The notes under the pieces were generated by a model that saw only the letters and a program-made list of their open reading frames with translations, did not search any database and had not been told where the DNA came from. Position numbers and translations under genes: made by a program. A stretch of DNA of 20,111 nt from a virus, in IMG/VR virus record IMGVR_UViG_3300021976_000084, positions 1-20,111 of that record; one strand, 5' to 3'. Shown in pieces: positions 8,651-15,800 of the stretch (position 1 is the stretch's first letter; the number at the start of each line of letters is the position of its first letter).

Positions 8651-9139
8651 GTGGAGTACCCGGAGCTGGCGCCAGGCGTCGACTCAGAGACCGCGGGGGT
8701 GGTGCGCGGCTACTGCCGCTGGCACATCGCTCCCGTGGTCACTGAGACGCTCGTACTGCCCAGCTCCGGGTCGTCCTCGATCATCCTGCCCACTCTCAAG
8801 CTGCGGGCCGTGACGGCTCTCACGATCGACGGCACGGCCCTTACCTCCGACGAGCTGGCCGATCTCAACTGGTACCAGGCCGGCTACATCCGGACCGGTC
8901 GGCGCATCCCCTGCAAGGGCCGCGCGATCTCGGTCACCATCACTCACGGCTTCGAAGAGTGCCCGATCGAGATCCTGGCCGCGGTCACCCGGATCGACGC
9001 CGGCGTCCCGTACGCCGGGCTGAAGTCGGCGGCCACCCTCTCCAACTCGTTCAGCACCGCCGCCGGCGACACCGATGACGGGTTCGACCCCTACGTCTCC
9101 CGCATCCTCGGCGACTACCGGGTCCCGATCGGCAGCTGA
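8651..9139 (+). CDS. Head-to-tail adaptor
   Basis: A 162-residue protein in the position where the first connector protein, bound to the portal ring, is normally encoded. The sequence resembles gp6/gp15-type adaptors: an N-terminal helical segment, a beta stretch with ALTIDGTALTSDE, a GRAISVTITHGFEECPIEI segment, and a C-terminal YVSRILGDYRVPIG ending of the sort common in actinophage adaptors. The GTG at 8651 has GGGGGAG upstream and lies 14 bases after the previous stop. The next gene in the usual order, head closure, is displaced by an inserted endonuclease gene. Confidence 0.8.
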   Translation: MEYPELAPGVDSETAGVVRGYCRWHIAPVVTETLVLPSSGSSSIILPTLKLRAVTALTIDGTALTSDELADLNWYQAGYIRTGRRIPCKGRAISVTITHGFEECPIEILAAVTRIDAGVPYAGLKSAATLSNSFSTAAGDTDDGFDPYVSRILGDYRVPIGS

Positions 9140-9176
9140 GCCGATGACGATCACGGGTTGCGCTACCGTTATCACC

Positions 9177-9644
9177 ATGCCGAACCCAATCACCGAGGAC
9201 GACTTCTGGGCCCGCACCGTGGAGACGGTCGAAGGTTGCCGACTCTGGACCGGGGCGATCAATACCCAATCTGGGCACGCCAGCGTCCACCGCAACGGCG
9301 CCGTATTCAGCGCCTCTCACCTGGCGCTCGAGTTCGCCGGGGTTGAGGTCCCGGACGGCTGGGCAGTCGACCACCTCTGCCACACTCACGACTGGACGTG
9401 CGAGGCCGGTGCCAGCTGCCTGCACCGCCGGTGTGTTAACCCCGACCACCTCGAGCCAGTGCCCCAAGGCGAGAACGAGCGCCGAGCCCGCCACCGTCTC
9501 CGGTTCTGCAAGCGCGGCCACGAGTTCACACCCGAGAACACGCTGGCCGTTTCGATCAAGGCCGAGGGCCGAGTCGCCCAAGGTTGCCGGACCTGCCGCC
9601 GAGAAGCCGCCGCGCGGCACCGAGCCAAGAAGGCCCGGGCATGA
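9177..9644 (+). CDS. HNH endonuclease, HNH_3-like
   Basis: From the ATG at 9177 the protein is 155 residues. It opens with the DDFWARTVETVEGCRLWTGA pattern typical of phage HNH_3-type nucleases. The catalytic region is VDH at 64-66 and CVNPDH at 86-91. A CKRGH...CRTC zinc-binding ending follows. In-frame ATGs at 9144 and 9075 exist. The 9144-9176 stretch has atypical third positions and no family similarity, so 9177 is preferred, although no ribosome site precedes it. The stop overlaps the head-closure ATG as ATGA. It interrupts the adaptor/closure pair, so a free-standing homing endonuclease is likely. It is a sibling of the gene at 11047. Confidence 0.88.
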   Translation: MPNPITEDDFWARTVETVEGCRLWTGAINTQSGHASVHRNGAVFSASHLALEFAGVEVPDGWAVDHLCHTHDWTCEAGASCLHRRCVNPDHLEPVPQGENERRARHRLRFCKRGHEFTPENTLAVSIKAEGRVAQGCRTCRREAAARHRAKKARA

Positions 9645-10009
9645 TTGTCGTGGCCACGACCAGGGTTACGGTTCGCCGACCCTCGGATGGCAGCGATAGA
9701 GACCCCCAGGGCGCCGGCTACGGCACCCCCAGCGACACCGAGACGACCTGGACCACTCCCCACACCAGCGTCCGCGCCACCATCATCCCGAACACCGGCC
9801 GGACCGGCGGGCCCGGCGACACCGAGTTCACCCAGTACCAGCTCGCGTGCGATCCGATCGACCTGCGCCATACTGATCTCGTGGACGACGAGACCACCGG
9901 TGACACCTTCCGGGTCGAGTGGGCCCACACCACCCCCGGCGTGGCCGGTCTCGGTCACACCACCGCCGGACTCTCGACGATCGATCCCGAGCTAGGAGCA
10001 CCAGAATGA
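9641..10009 (+). CDS. Head closure (stopper) protein
   Basis: A 122-residue protein beginning MIVVATTRVTVRR, rich in beta strands. It sits in the position and size range of head-closure proteins, which form a ring below the adaptor and hold DNA in the head. A middle segment RATIIPNTGRTGG and the phrase DPIDLRHTDLVDDETTGDTFRV suggest a small beta-barrel like HK97/SPP1 closure proteins. Longer in-frame starts upstream would run inside the endonuclease gene. The ATG at 9641, overlapping that gene's TGA, is the natural start. The assignment rests mainly on gene order. Confidence 0.72.
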   Translation: MIVVATTRVTVRRPSDGSDRDPQGAGYGTPSDTETTWTTPHTSVRATIIPNTGRTGGPGDTEFTQYQLACDPIDLRHTDLVDDETTGDTFRVEWAHTTPGVAGLGHTTAGLSTIDPELGAPE

Positions 10010-10251
10010 GCCAAGTCACCATCACCGTGGACCACCCGGGCACCCACGCCCCCAGCTCTGAGCAGCTCGCCGAGGCGCTCAAGACCGCCGAGGGCGGCTG
10101 GGACGGCCCCTATGTGGTCGTCGGCTACACCGAGAAGTCTGGCGGACCCTCCGAGTACACCCTCGAGGACCTAACGGTCCCGACCGAGGAGACCCCGGTC
10201 CCGACCCCGAAGCCGCGCAAGGTCGCGGAGACTCCGCCGCCGGCGGAGTAA
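10006..10251 (+). CDS. Small protein of unknown function in the connector block
   Basis: An 81-residue protein starting MSQVTITVDHPGTHAPSSEQ. There is an AGGAG ribosome site at 9994-9998, and its ATG overlaps the previous stop as ATGA. The first 55 residues look folded (TITVDH, GPYVVVGYTEK). The last 25 are a Pro/Thr/Glu-rich tail (PTEETPVPTPKPRKVAETPP). I do not recognise a family. Its place between head closure and the gp10-like gene suggests a minor connector or assembly role, which is inference. Confidence 0.72.
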   Translation: MSQVTITVDHPGTHAPSSEQLAEALKTAEGGWDGPYVVVGYTEKSGGPSEYTLEDLTVPTEETPVPTPKPRKVAETPPPAE

Positions 10252-10259
10252 CTCCCCCC

Positions 10260-10568
10260 GTGCGCCCGGTCCAGCTGGCCCGCCGAGGGCTGCAGGCGAT
10301 CCTCGAGTCTTCCGAGACCGAGGCTCGCCTGCTGGCACTCGCCGAGGTCGGCGCGGACACGGCGCGCCGCCGATGCCCCGTGGGCACCCGACCGCGCGGC
10401 CGGCGGCCACATCTCCGAGACACCATCAAGGCCAGCTCTGAGCCCGGCCGGGCCGTCTACAGTTACGGCCAACCGCACGGCCTGCTGGTCGAGAAGGGCA
10501 CTGTCAAGATGCGGAAGCAGCCCTTCATGCTGCCGGGGGTCGACGCGATGAAAGCCGCACTTCGATGA
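10260..10568 (+). CDS. HK97 gp10-like head-tail joining protein
   Basis: A 102-residue basic protein. It matches the layout of HK97 gp10-like proteins: an N-terminal helix (ILESSETEARLLALAEVGADTA), then RRPHLRDTIKAS, then GLLVEKGTVKMRKQPFMLPG near the end. The EKGT...QPFMLPA/G phrase is characteristic of this family, which acts at the head-tail interface before the tail terminator. The start is the GTG at 10260, with GGAG 12 bases upstream, a weak site. Its TGA overlaps the next ATG as ATGA. Confidence 0.82.
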   Translation: MRPVQLARRGLQAILESSETEARLLALAEVGADTARRRCPVGTRPRGRRPHLRDTIKASSEPGRAVYSYGQPHGLLVEKGTVKMRKQPFMLPGVDAMKAALR

Positions 10569-11050
10569 GCTGGCCCCTGATCGGCGACTCCACCGATCTG
10601 CTGCCCGATCCTGACGGCACCGATCTGCTGCCCGATGCCGAGAACGCCCACCGGGTCTGGCTCCGCAACAAGGTGGCCCTGGTCGGTACCCGCGTGTTCT
10701 TCGTCTTCCCCGAGAAGGGGCGACCGCTCGTCCGGGAGAGCCCGGACGAGCCGCCCGGCCCCGGCGACAAGCCGGCCCTGATCACCCTGCAGCGGACCGG
10801 CGGCGCCCCCCAGCTCGGCGAGGCGCTGCTCGACGACCTCCGGCTCGACTACGACGTCTGGGCCCTCAACAAGAAAGACGCCAGCACGGCCATGAGGTCG
10901 CTGGTGTCGCTGCTGCGGAGCACCGCCGGCATCCTGCTCGACGGCTCGACCTACCTCTACGGGGTCCAGGTCGAGTCGGTCCTGTGGGTGCCAGATGACA
11001 CGGCCAAGCTGGCTCGGTATGTCGTCACCGGAACGAGCACGGTCCGATGA
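10565..11050 (+). CDS. Tail terminator protein
   Basis: A 161-residue protein in the slot just before the major tail protein, after removing the inserted endonuclease gene. Tail terminators cap the tail tube and join it to the head. The core LRLDYDVWALNKKDASTAMRSLV with a helical segment, then TYLYGVQVESVLWVPDD, fits the family. Two oddities are visible. The N-terminus carries a nine-codon tandem duplication (TDLLPD repeated). The C-terminus VVTGTSTVR is nearly repeated at the end of the endonuclease gene downstream. The ATG overlaps the previous stop and its own TGA overlaps the endonuclease ATG. Confidence 0.75.
   Translation: MSWPLIGDSTDLLPDPDGTDLLPDAENAHRVWLRNKVALVGTRVFFVFPEKGRPLVRESPDEPPGPGDKPALITLQRTGGAPQLGEALLDDLRLDYDVWALNKKDASTAMRSLVSLLRSTAGILLDGSTYLYGVQVESVLWVPDDTAKLARYVVTGTSTVR
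10591..10636 (+). repeat. 27-base tandem duplication in the tail terminator gene
   Basis: A 19-base segment (caccgatctgctgcccgat) occurs at 10591-10609 and again, identical, at 10618-10636, a period of 27 bases or nine codons. It encodes TDLLPD twice (TDLLPDPDG then TDLLPDAEN). The exact identity points to a recent in-frame slip or duplication. Confidence 0.85.
11021..11050 (+). repeat. 3'-end repeat, copy 1 (end of tail terminator gene)
   Basis: These 30 bases encode VVTGTSTVR plus the stop. Compared with 11473-11502, 24 of 30 bases match, and 21 of the last 24. Two of the three differences in that last part are silent third-position changes (acg/acc, gtc/gtg) and one turns Gly into Ala. 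Both copies end on a stop codon in frame. Confidence 0.8.
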
Positions 11051-11502
11051 TTGAGCAGCGGATGGCTGGTAAGTTCACGGTCCTCGAGGGCGGCTGCTGG
11101 CGCTGGGATCGGGCGGCCAACAAGGGCTACGGCGTGCTCCGGGTAGGGGCTCGCATGGAGTACGTCCACCGGCTGATCTGGGCCGAGCGGAACGGGCCGG
11201 TGCCGGAAGGCCGCCAGGTCGATCACTACCTATTCCCGGAGACGTGCATCGGCTCGCTGTGCGTTAACCCTGACCACCTCCGGCCGGCCACGACTTGGGA
11301 GAATAGCCTGCGGAGCAGCGCTCCCTGGTCGGCCAACCGAGCCAAAGAGGCATGCCTTAGAGGCCACGCCTTTGACCCAGTTAACACGAGGGTCGCCCCT
11401 GACGGGGAGCGAGTCTGCCGCGCGTGCTGCAGGCTCAGAATGCAGGCCGCCCGACGGCGCGCCAGAGTAGACGTGACCACCGCAACGAGCACCGTGCGAT
11501 GA
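11047..11502 (+). CDS. HNH endonuclease, HNH_3-like, with extra C-terminal tail
   Basis: A 151-residue nuclease of the same type as the one at 9177. It has a WRWDRAANKGYGVLR opening, VDH at 58-60, CVNPDH at 72-77, and a CLRGH...CRAC zinc-binding ending. After the last Cys pair both siblings continue for a basic stretch, but this one has nine more residues (VTTATSTVR). Those nearly copy the end of the tail terminator. The ATG overlaps the terminator TGA (ATGA at 11047-11050), so translation is probably coupled. It separates the terminator from the major tail gene. Likely a free-standing homing endonuclease that inserted at the terminator's 3' end (inference). Confidence 0.87.
   Translation: MIEQRMAGKFTVLEGGCWRWDRAANKGYGVLRVGARMEYVHRLIWAERNGPVPEGRQVDHYLFPETCIGSLCVNPDHLRPATTWENSLRSSAPWSANRAKEACLRGHAFDPVNTRVAPDGERVCRACCRLRMQAARRRARVDVTTATSTVR
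11473..11502 (+). repeat. 3'-end repeat, copy 2 (end of HNH gene)
   Basis: These 30 bases encode VTTATSTVR plus the stop and pair with the copy at 11021-11050. They add a tail not present in the sibling endonuclease. They may be the original 3' end of the tail terminator gene, now read as the end of the inserted gene. Confidence 0.75.
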
Positions 11503-11514
11503 TCCTCACGAACC

Positions 11515-11535
11515 GCGACGCCGGACCCGGCGCGC
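11515..11535 (+). other. Stem-loop upstream of the major tail gene
   Basis: gcg, a bulged A, cgccg, a four-base loop (gacc), then cggcgcgc can fold into about eight G-C pairs. It lies in the 52-base gap before the major tail gene. No T-run follows, so it is not a typical intrinsic terminator. In such GC-rich DNA a chance hairpin is quite possible. Confidence 0.35.
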
Positions 11536-11554
11536 AGATGAGAAAGGAATCGGG

Positions 11555-12109
11555 ATGCCTCGAGATCCCCGCAACATCAAGATCGGGCCGGGCTGGCTGA
11601 AAGCCGCGCCGGTTGGAAGCGAAGAGCCCGACGACCTGGTGACCGCTTGGGACGTGGCGTGGGTCGATCTCGGCTACACCGAGGAGGGCCACAGCTTCAC
11701 CAGCACGCCGAACTTCGAGGCGATCGAAGTCGCCGAGGAGCTCTCCCCGGTCTTCTACGAGCAGACCAACGTCCAGTACCAGCTCGAGCTGGCCCTGGCC
11801 GAGATCACCCACGACAACCTCAAGAAGGTGCACAACGGCGGCACCATCGTCGCCAGCGGCACCGGCCCCACGGCCATCACCACCTTCGAGCCGCCCACGG
11901 TCGGCGTGGCGATCCGGATCGCGCTGGGCTGGGAGTCGATCGACGGCTCCGAGCGCTACGTCTTCCGGAAGTGCCTGCAGACCGGCGCGATCGAGATGGC
12001 CCGCCGCAAGGCCCCCGCCAAGACCACCCTGCCGGCCACCTATCAGCTCGAGCTGCCCGGCGGCGGTGTCCTGCCGTGGAAGTCGATCCAGGCAGTCCTG
12101 GCGGCCTGA
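11555..12109 (+). CDS. Major tail protein (tail tube)
   Basis: A 184-residue protein expected to form the stacked hexameric rings of the tail tube. It has a beta-rich layout with VDLGYTEEGHSFTSTPNFEAIEV near residues 35-60. The second half reads RYVFRKCLQTGAIEMARRKAPAKTTLPATYQLE, close to the conserved end of siphovirus tube proteins (aromatic-rich strand, basic loop, TLP, then a strand). The ATG at 11555 follows AAAGGA. It lies just before the chaperone pair and tape measure, the standard order. The family is inferred from these patterns and the order. Confidence 0.86.
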   Translation: MPRDPRNIKIGPGWLKAAPVGSEEPDDLVTAWDVAWVDLGYTEEGHSFTSTPNFEAIEVAEELSPVFYEQTNVQYQLELALAEITHDNLKKVHNGGTIVASGTGPTAITTFEPPTVGVAIRIALGWESIDGSERYVFRKCLQTGAIEMARRKAPAKTTLPATYQLELPGGGVLPWKSIQAVLAA

Positions 12110-12114
12110 TCTCG

Positions 12115-12636
12115 ATGACCGACAACTTCCCGCAGTACGACCCCTCGGTCTCCTCGCCCTCCGATCCATGGTCGGGCGAGGAGGTCACGGTCAAGACCGC
12201 ACCCCCGCCGATCGGCCCGGTGCTCAAGCTCGGCGACGAGACCTTCAAGTCCACCCGCTACATCAACAAGTGGGCGCTGATGGCTCTGGCCGCCGCCGAG
12301 CGGCACCAGGACGACGACGCCATGGCCGTGGCCGTCTACGACATGGCGCTGACCGCGATCCACTCGGACGACCGGGCCCGGTTCAACCGGTACATGCTCG
12401 AGCACGGCGGCGACGACGACACCCTGGTCAAGATGCAGGAGGGCGTAAGCGAGCTGGTGGCCTACTGGACCGGTAGAAAACCCGAGCCGCCACCGGTCTC
12501 CTCGCCTGCCTCGCCCATCGAGGAAACGCCGCCGTTGTATCGGCACGTCTCACTCTCGCAGGGCAAGGTCACGGTGCTGCCGGCTCCCTCGACCCAGGCG
12601 AGCTCGATCGATGGCCCCGAGAGCTTGGTGGGGTAG
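12115..12636 (+). CDS. Tail assembly chaperone, upstream (G-like) product
   Basis: A 173-residue protein between the major tail gene and the tape measure, the place of lambda G/GT-type chaperones that coat the tape measure during tail assembly. The folded core is LKLGDETFKSTRYINKWALMALAAA through VSELVAYWTGRK. A Pro/Ser-rich tail (PEPPPVSSPASP) and a less ordered end follow, reaching a TAG at 12634-12636. The ATG at 12115 is five bases after the tube gene stop; upstream in-frame starts would run inside the tube gene. The second frame, open from 12477 to 12830, supports production of a longer -1 frameshift product. Confidence 0.85.
   Translation: MTDNFPQYDPSVSSPSDPWSGEEVTVKTAPPPIGPVLKLGDETFKSTRYINKWALMALAAAERHQDDDAMAVAVYDMALTAIHSDDRARFNRYMLEHGGDDDTLVKMQEGVSELVAYWTGRKPEPPPVSSPASPIEETPPLYRHVSLSQGKVTVLPAPSTQASSIDGPESLVG
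12630..12636 (+). other. Candidate -1 ribosomal frameshift site
   Basis: The sequence G GGG TAG lets a tRNA reading GGG at 12631-12633 slip back one base onto GGG at 12630-12632 while the stop waits in the A site. Reading then continues from 12633 in the open -1 frame. A second possible place is C CCC G at 12615-12619. The heptamer does not match the classic X XXY YYZ form, so the exact site is uncertain. Confidence 0.45.
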
Positions 12637-12830
12637 ATCAGGCCCGGTTGTTCCTTTCGATCCCCCTCGGCCTGCTGCTCGATGTGGTCTACATGGTCCG
12701 CACCGAGGTGATGGACGCGGAGGAGCGGGACAGGTTCGACCGGGACCTCGAGGGAGATGATGAGCCCGAGGACGATGGGCCCAGGCTGGCAGATCAGCAG
12801 GGTGGCGAAACGGTCTACGTGAGGAGGTAA
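12633..12830 (+). CDS. Tail assembly chaperone, -1 frame (T-like) extension
   Basis: This frame is -1 relative to the upstream chaperone gene. From the candidate slip it reads VDQARLFLSIPLGLLLDVVY, then MVRTEVMDAEERDRFDRDL and an acidic, Gln-rich end, finishing at TAA 12828-12830. The SIPLG..LDVVY helix fits the downstream part of actinophage chaperone pairs. A GT product through 12633 would have 238 residues. A separate start at the TTG at 12648 is possible but has only a weak ribosome site. The final AGG AGG codons also form the ribosome site of the tape measure gene. Confidence 0.72.
   Translation, partial: VDQARLFLSIPLGLLLDVVYMVRTEVMDAEERDRFDRDLEGDDEPEDDGPRLADQQGGETVYVRR
12822..12828 (+). 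promoter_or_regulatory. Ribosome binding site of the tape measure gene
   Basis: AGGAGGT is a full-length match to the anti-Shine-Dalgarno core, seven bases before the GTG at 12835. It is also the last two Arg codons and the first base of the stop of the chaperone extension, so termination and re-initiation share the same bases. Confidence 0.8.
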
Positions 12831-12834
12831 CCCC

Positions 12835-15800
12835 GTGGCGATTGTGCTCGGTAGCGGTCTGATCGAGGTGCTGCCGTCCCTCGCCTCGGGGTTCGCTTCC
12901 TCCCTCAATCGTGACGTCGGCCGCGCCGCCAGCAAGGCCGGTGCCAAGATCCCGCTCGAGGTGGACACCAAGGCCCTCGGCCGCACCGCCGGCATGGCGA
13001 TCGGCAAGATCTTCAACCGGATGCACCCGGAGATCACCCCCAAGGTCGATACCGACGGGCTCTCCCGGAAGCTCCGTAGCGACACCGCCAAGGCCGGCCG
13101 GGACGGGTCCAAGGGGTTCGGCAAGGCGTTCGCCGCCGGCATCGGCCAGGTGGCGATCGGGTCGATCCTCGCCGACGGCATCCGGGCTGGGGCCGGCGCG
13201 CTGAAGGGTGTTTTCGCCGGCGCGATCGATGAGGCCACCGAGGCTATGCAGGTCGGCAAGATCACCGAATCGATCATTCGCAGCACGGGCGGTGCGGCCA
13301 AGATCTCGGCCAAGGGAATCGGCGACTACGCCGCCGCGCTGTCGGCCAAGATCGGGGTCGACGACGAGGCGATCCAAGCCGGCCAGAACCTGCTGCTCAC
13401 CTTCAAGAACGTGAAGAACGAGGGCACTGGACTCTCGGCCATCTTCGACCGGGCCACCTCCGCCGGCGCCGACCTGGCCGCGGCCGGCTTCGGCTCGATC
13501 TCGGGCAACGCCAAGATGCTCGGCAAGGCTCTCAACGACCCGACCAAGGGCATGACCGCGCTCTCCCGGGCCGGGGTCACCTTCACCCAATCGCAGCAGG
13601 ACCAGATCAAGGCCCTGCAGAAATCGGGCGACCTGCTCGGCGCGCAGAAGATCATCCTGGGCGAGGTCGAGTCCCAGGTCGGCGGAGCCGCCGAGGCCAG
13701 CGCCACCGGCGCGATGAAGATGCAGACCGCGTGGGGCAACACCCTCGAGAACCTCGGCGGCAAGATCCTGCCCATCCTCGACAAGGTGCAGGGCGCGGTC
13801 GCCACCAAGGTGCTGCCGATCGTCAACAGCGTGATCGACAAGATGGGCCCGGCCCTCGAGCAGATCGGCCCGCTCTTCGAACGCGGCTTCGGCGTGGTCG
13901 GTCCCATCGTCTCGGACGTGATCGGCAAAGCCGGCCCGATCCTGCAGGGCATGCTGGCCAACTGGGGATCCCTCTTCCAGCAGCTCGGCCCGATGATCGG
14001 CCCCTTCCTCGGCACCCTGATGGCAGCCGTCCAGCAGCTCGCCCCCGTCTTCCAGCAGTTGCAGGGCACCGTCTTCAAGGCCATCGGCCAGATCGTCTCC
14101 CAGCTGCTGCCCACCGTGACCAGCCTGGTGCAGATGATCGTGCCGGCCCTCGGCTCGATCGGCGCGGCGGTCGGCGGCGTGCTGAACGCCGTGATCCCGA
14201 TCGTCTCTCAGATCGTTGCCACGCTGATGTCCGCCCTGCGCGACAACATGCCCGCCATCCAGGGCGCTCTGACCTCGATCGGCTCCGCCGTCTCCGGCAT
14301 CGGCCAGCTGATCACCGTGGTCTGGCAGACCGTCGGTCCCGTGGTGCTGCCGATCATCTCGGCCCTGTTCGGTGTGATCGTGAACATCATCGGCGGCGCC
14401 TTCAAGATCATCGACGGCCTGATCAAGGTGATCACCGGCGTGCTGACCGGCGACTGGGCCAAGGCCGGCGAGGGGCTGAAGGCGATCCTGGGCGGTCTCT
14501 GGCAGGCCGTCTCCGGCATCTTCCAGGGTGCGTTCTCCATCCTCCGCTCGCTCTTCGGCGGCGTGGTGACGTGGCTGCTCGACCGGGCCCGCGGCTTCGT
14601 CGAATCGGTGGTCCGGGTCTTCCTCGGGATCGTCTCGTTCATCCGGGGCGCCTTCTCCGCCGGGATCGGGTTCCTGCGCGGGCTGTTCGTCGGCGTCTTT
14701 CGGTTCGTGTCCGGCATCGTCCAGGGCCACATCGCCACCGTCCGGGGCATCCTCCGCGGGATCAACGACTGGCTCCGGGGCACCTTCGCCGGCGCCTTCG
14801 CCCGGATCAAGGGCTGGATGACCGGACCGATCTCGGCCGCCAAGGGCGCGATCGACACGATCCTCGGGAAGGTCAAGGGGGCCTTCGACTCGGCGGTGAA
14901 GGGCATCGGCACGATCTGGGACGGGCTCAAGAAGATGGCCGCCGTGCCGGTCAACTTCGTGATCGACACGATCTACAACAACGGCCTGCGGGAAATGATC
15001 AACATGATCCCCGGGGTCGAGGATCTGCCCAAGGCCCCCACGGTCAGCTTCGACCGCGGCGGCGTAATGCCTGGCTACACCCCGGGCCGCGACGTCCACA
15101 AGTTCTGGTCACCGACCGGCGGCGGGCTCGAGCTCTCCGGCGGTGAGGCCATCATGCGGCCCGAGTTCACCAGGGCCATGGGTGGCGCAGGTGGCGTGGA
15201 GATGCTCAACAAGGCCGCGCGCGCGGGAAACCGGGCCCTGATCCAGACCCTGCTCGGCGGCTCCCAGAAGCACGCCGGCGGCGGCATTGTCAGCTTCAAG
15301 GGCGGCCGGTTCACCGAGCAGTTCGCCGGCGTGCTGCAGACCGTGGCGAAGCAAATGAGCTTCAACCTCTTCCAGGGCGGGTTCCGCCCGACCACCAGCT
15401 ACTCCGGCACCAGCCACGCCGGCGACGCGATCGACGTGGGCCCGGTCTCCGCCCGGCTCGTCCGGCTGCTGCGCGACTTCGGCATCGCCGCGTGGGATCG
15501 GACCGGCATGGGCAACTGGGCCCCACACATCCACGGCATCCCGCTGCCTGGCGTGGGCCGTGCGGGCGGCTCCGGGGTCTGGCAGGCCCAGGACTACCTC
15601 CGGGGCGGGAACGGGCTCAGTGGGGCTGACAACGGCGCCGGCTCCGGCTACCACCCGGGCATCACCAAGGGCGGCGGCGAGTTCACCTTCGTCGGCGACT
15701 TCTTCGAGGCCATCTCGAAGCTGCCCGGTCTGCTCGGCGGCTTGAAGACCAACTTCGACCAGATGACCTCCGACGGGTTCGGCAAGATCGTCAAGGACGC

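Noticed and set aside
9144-9176. Idea that the 33 bases from the ATG at 9144 are a remnant of the original head-closure start (compared with 9641 onward)
   Set aside because: An ungapped comparison gives about 14 of 33 matching bases, mostly the ATG and one GTT, which is not better than expected in GC-rich coding DNA. Position alone, five bases after the adaptor stop, is suggestive but not enough.
12475-12483. A AAA CCC as the chaperone frameshift site
   Set aside because: It could slip on AAA, but the zero frame keeps better codon composition for about 150 bases beyond it. The early -1 frame reads as unstructured sequence. A later slip fits better.
12550-15099. An 849-codon open frame on the minus strand opposite the tape measure gene
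   Set aside because: Strong G/C bias at third positions of the + strand gene removes stops from the opposite strand. The product is a His/Asp/Gly/Leu-rich string without recognisable domains, and all neighbours run on the + strand.
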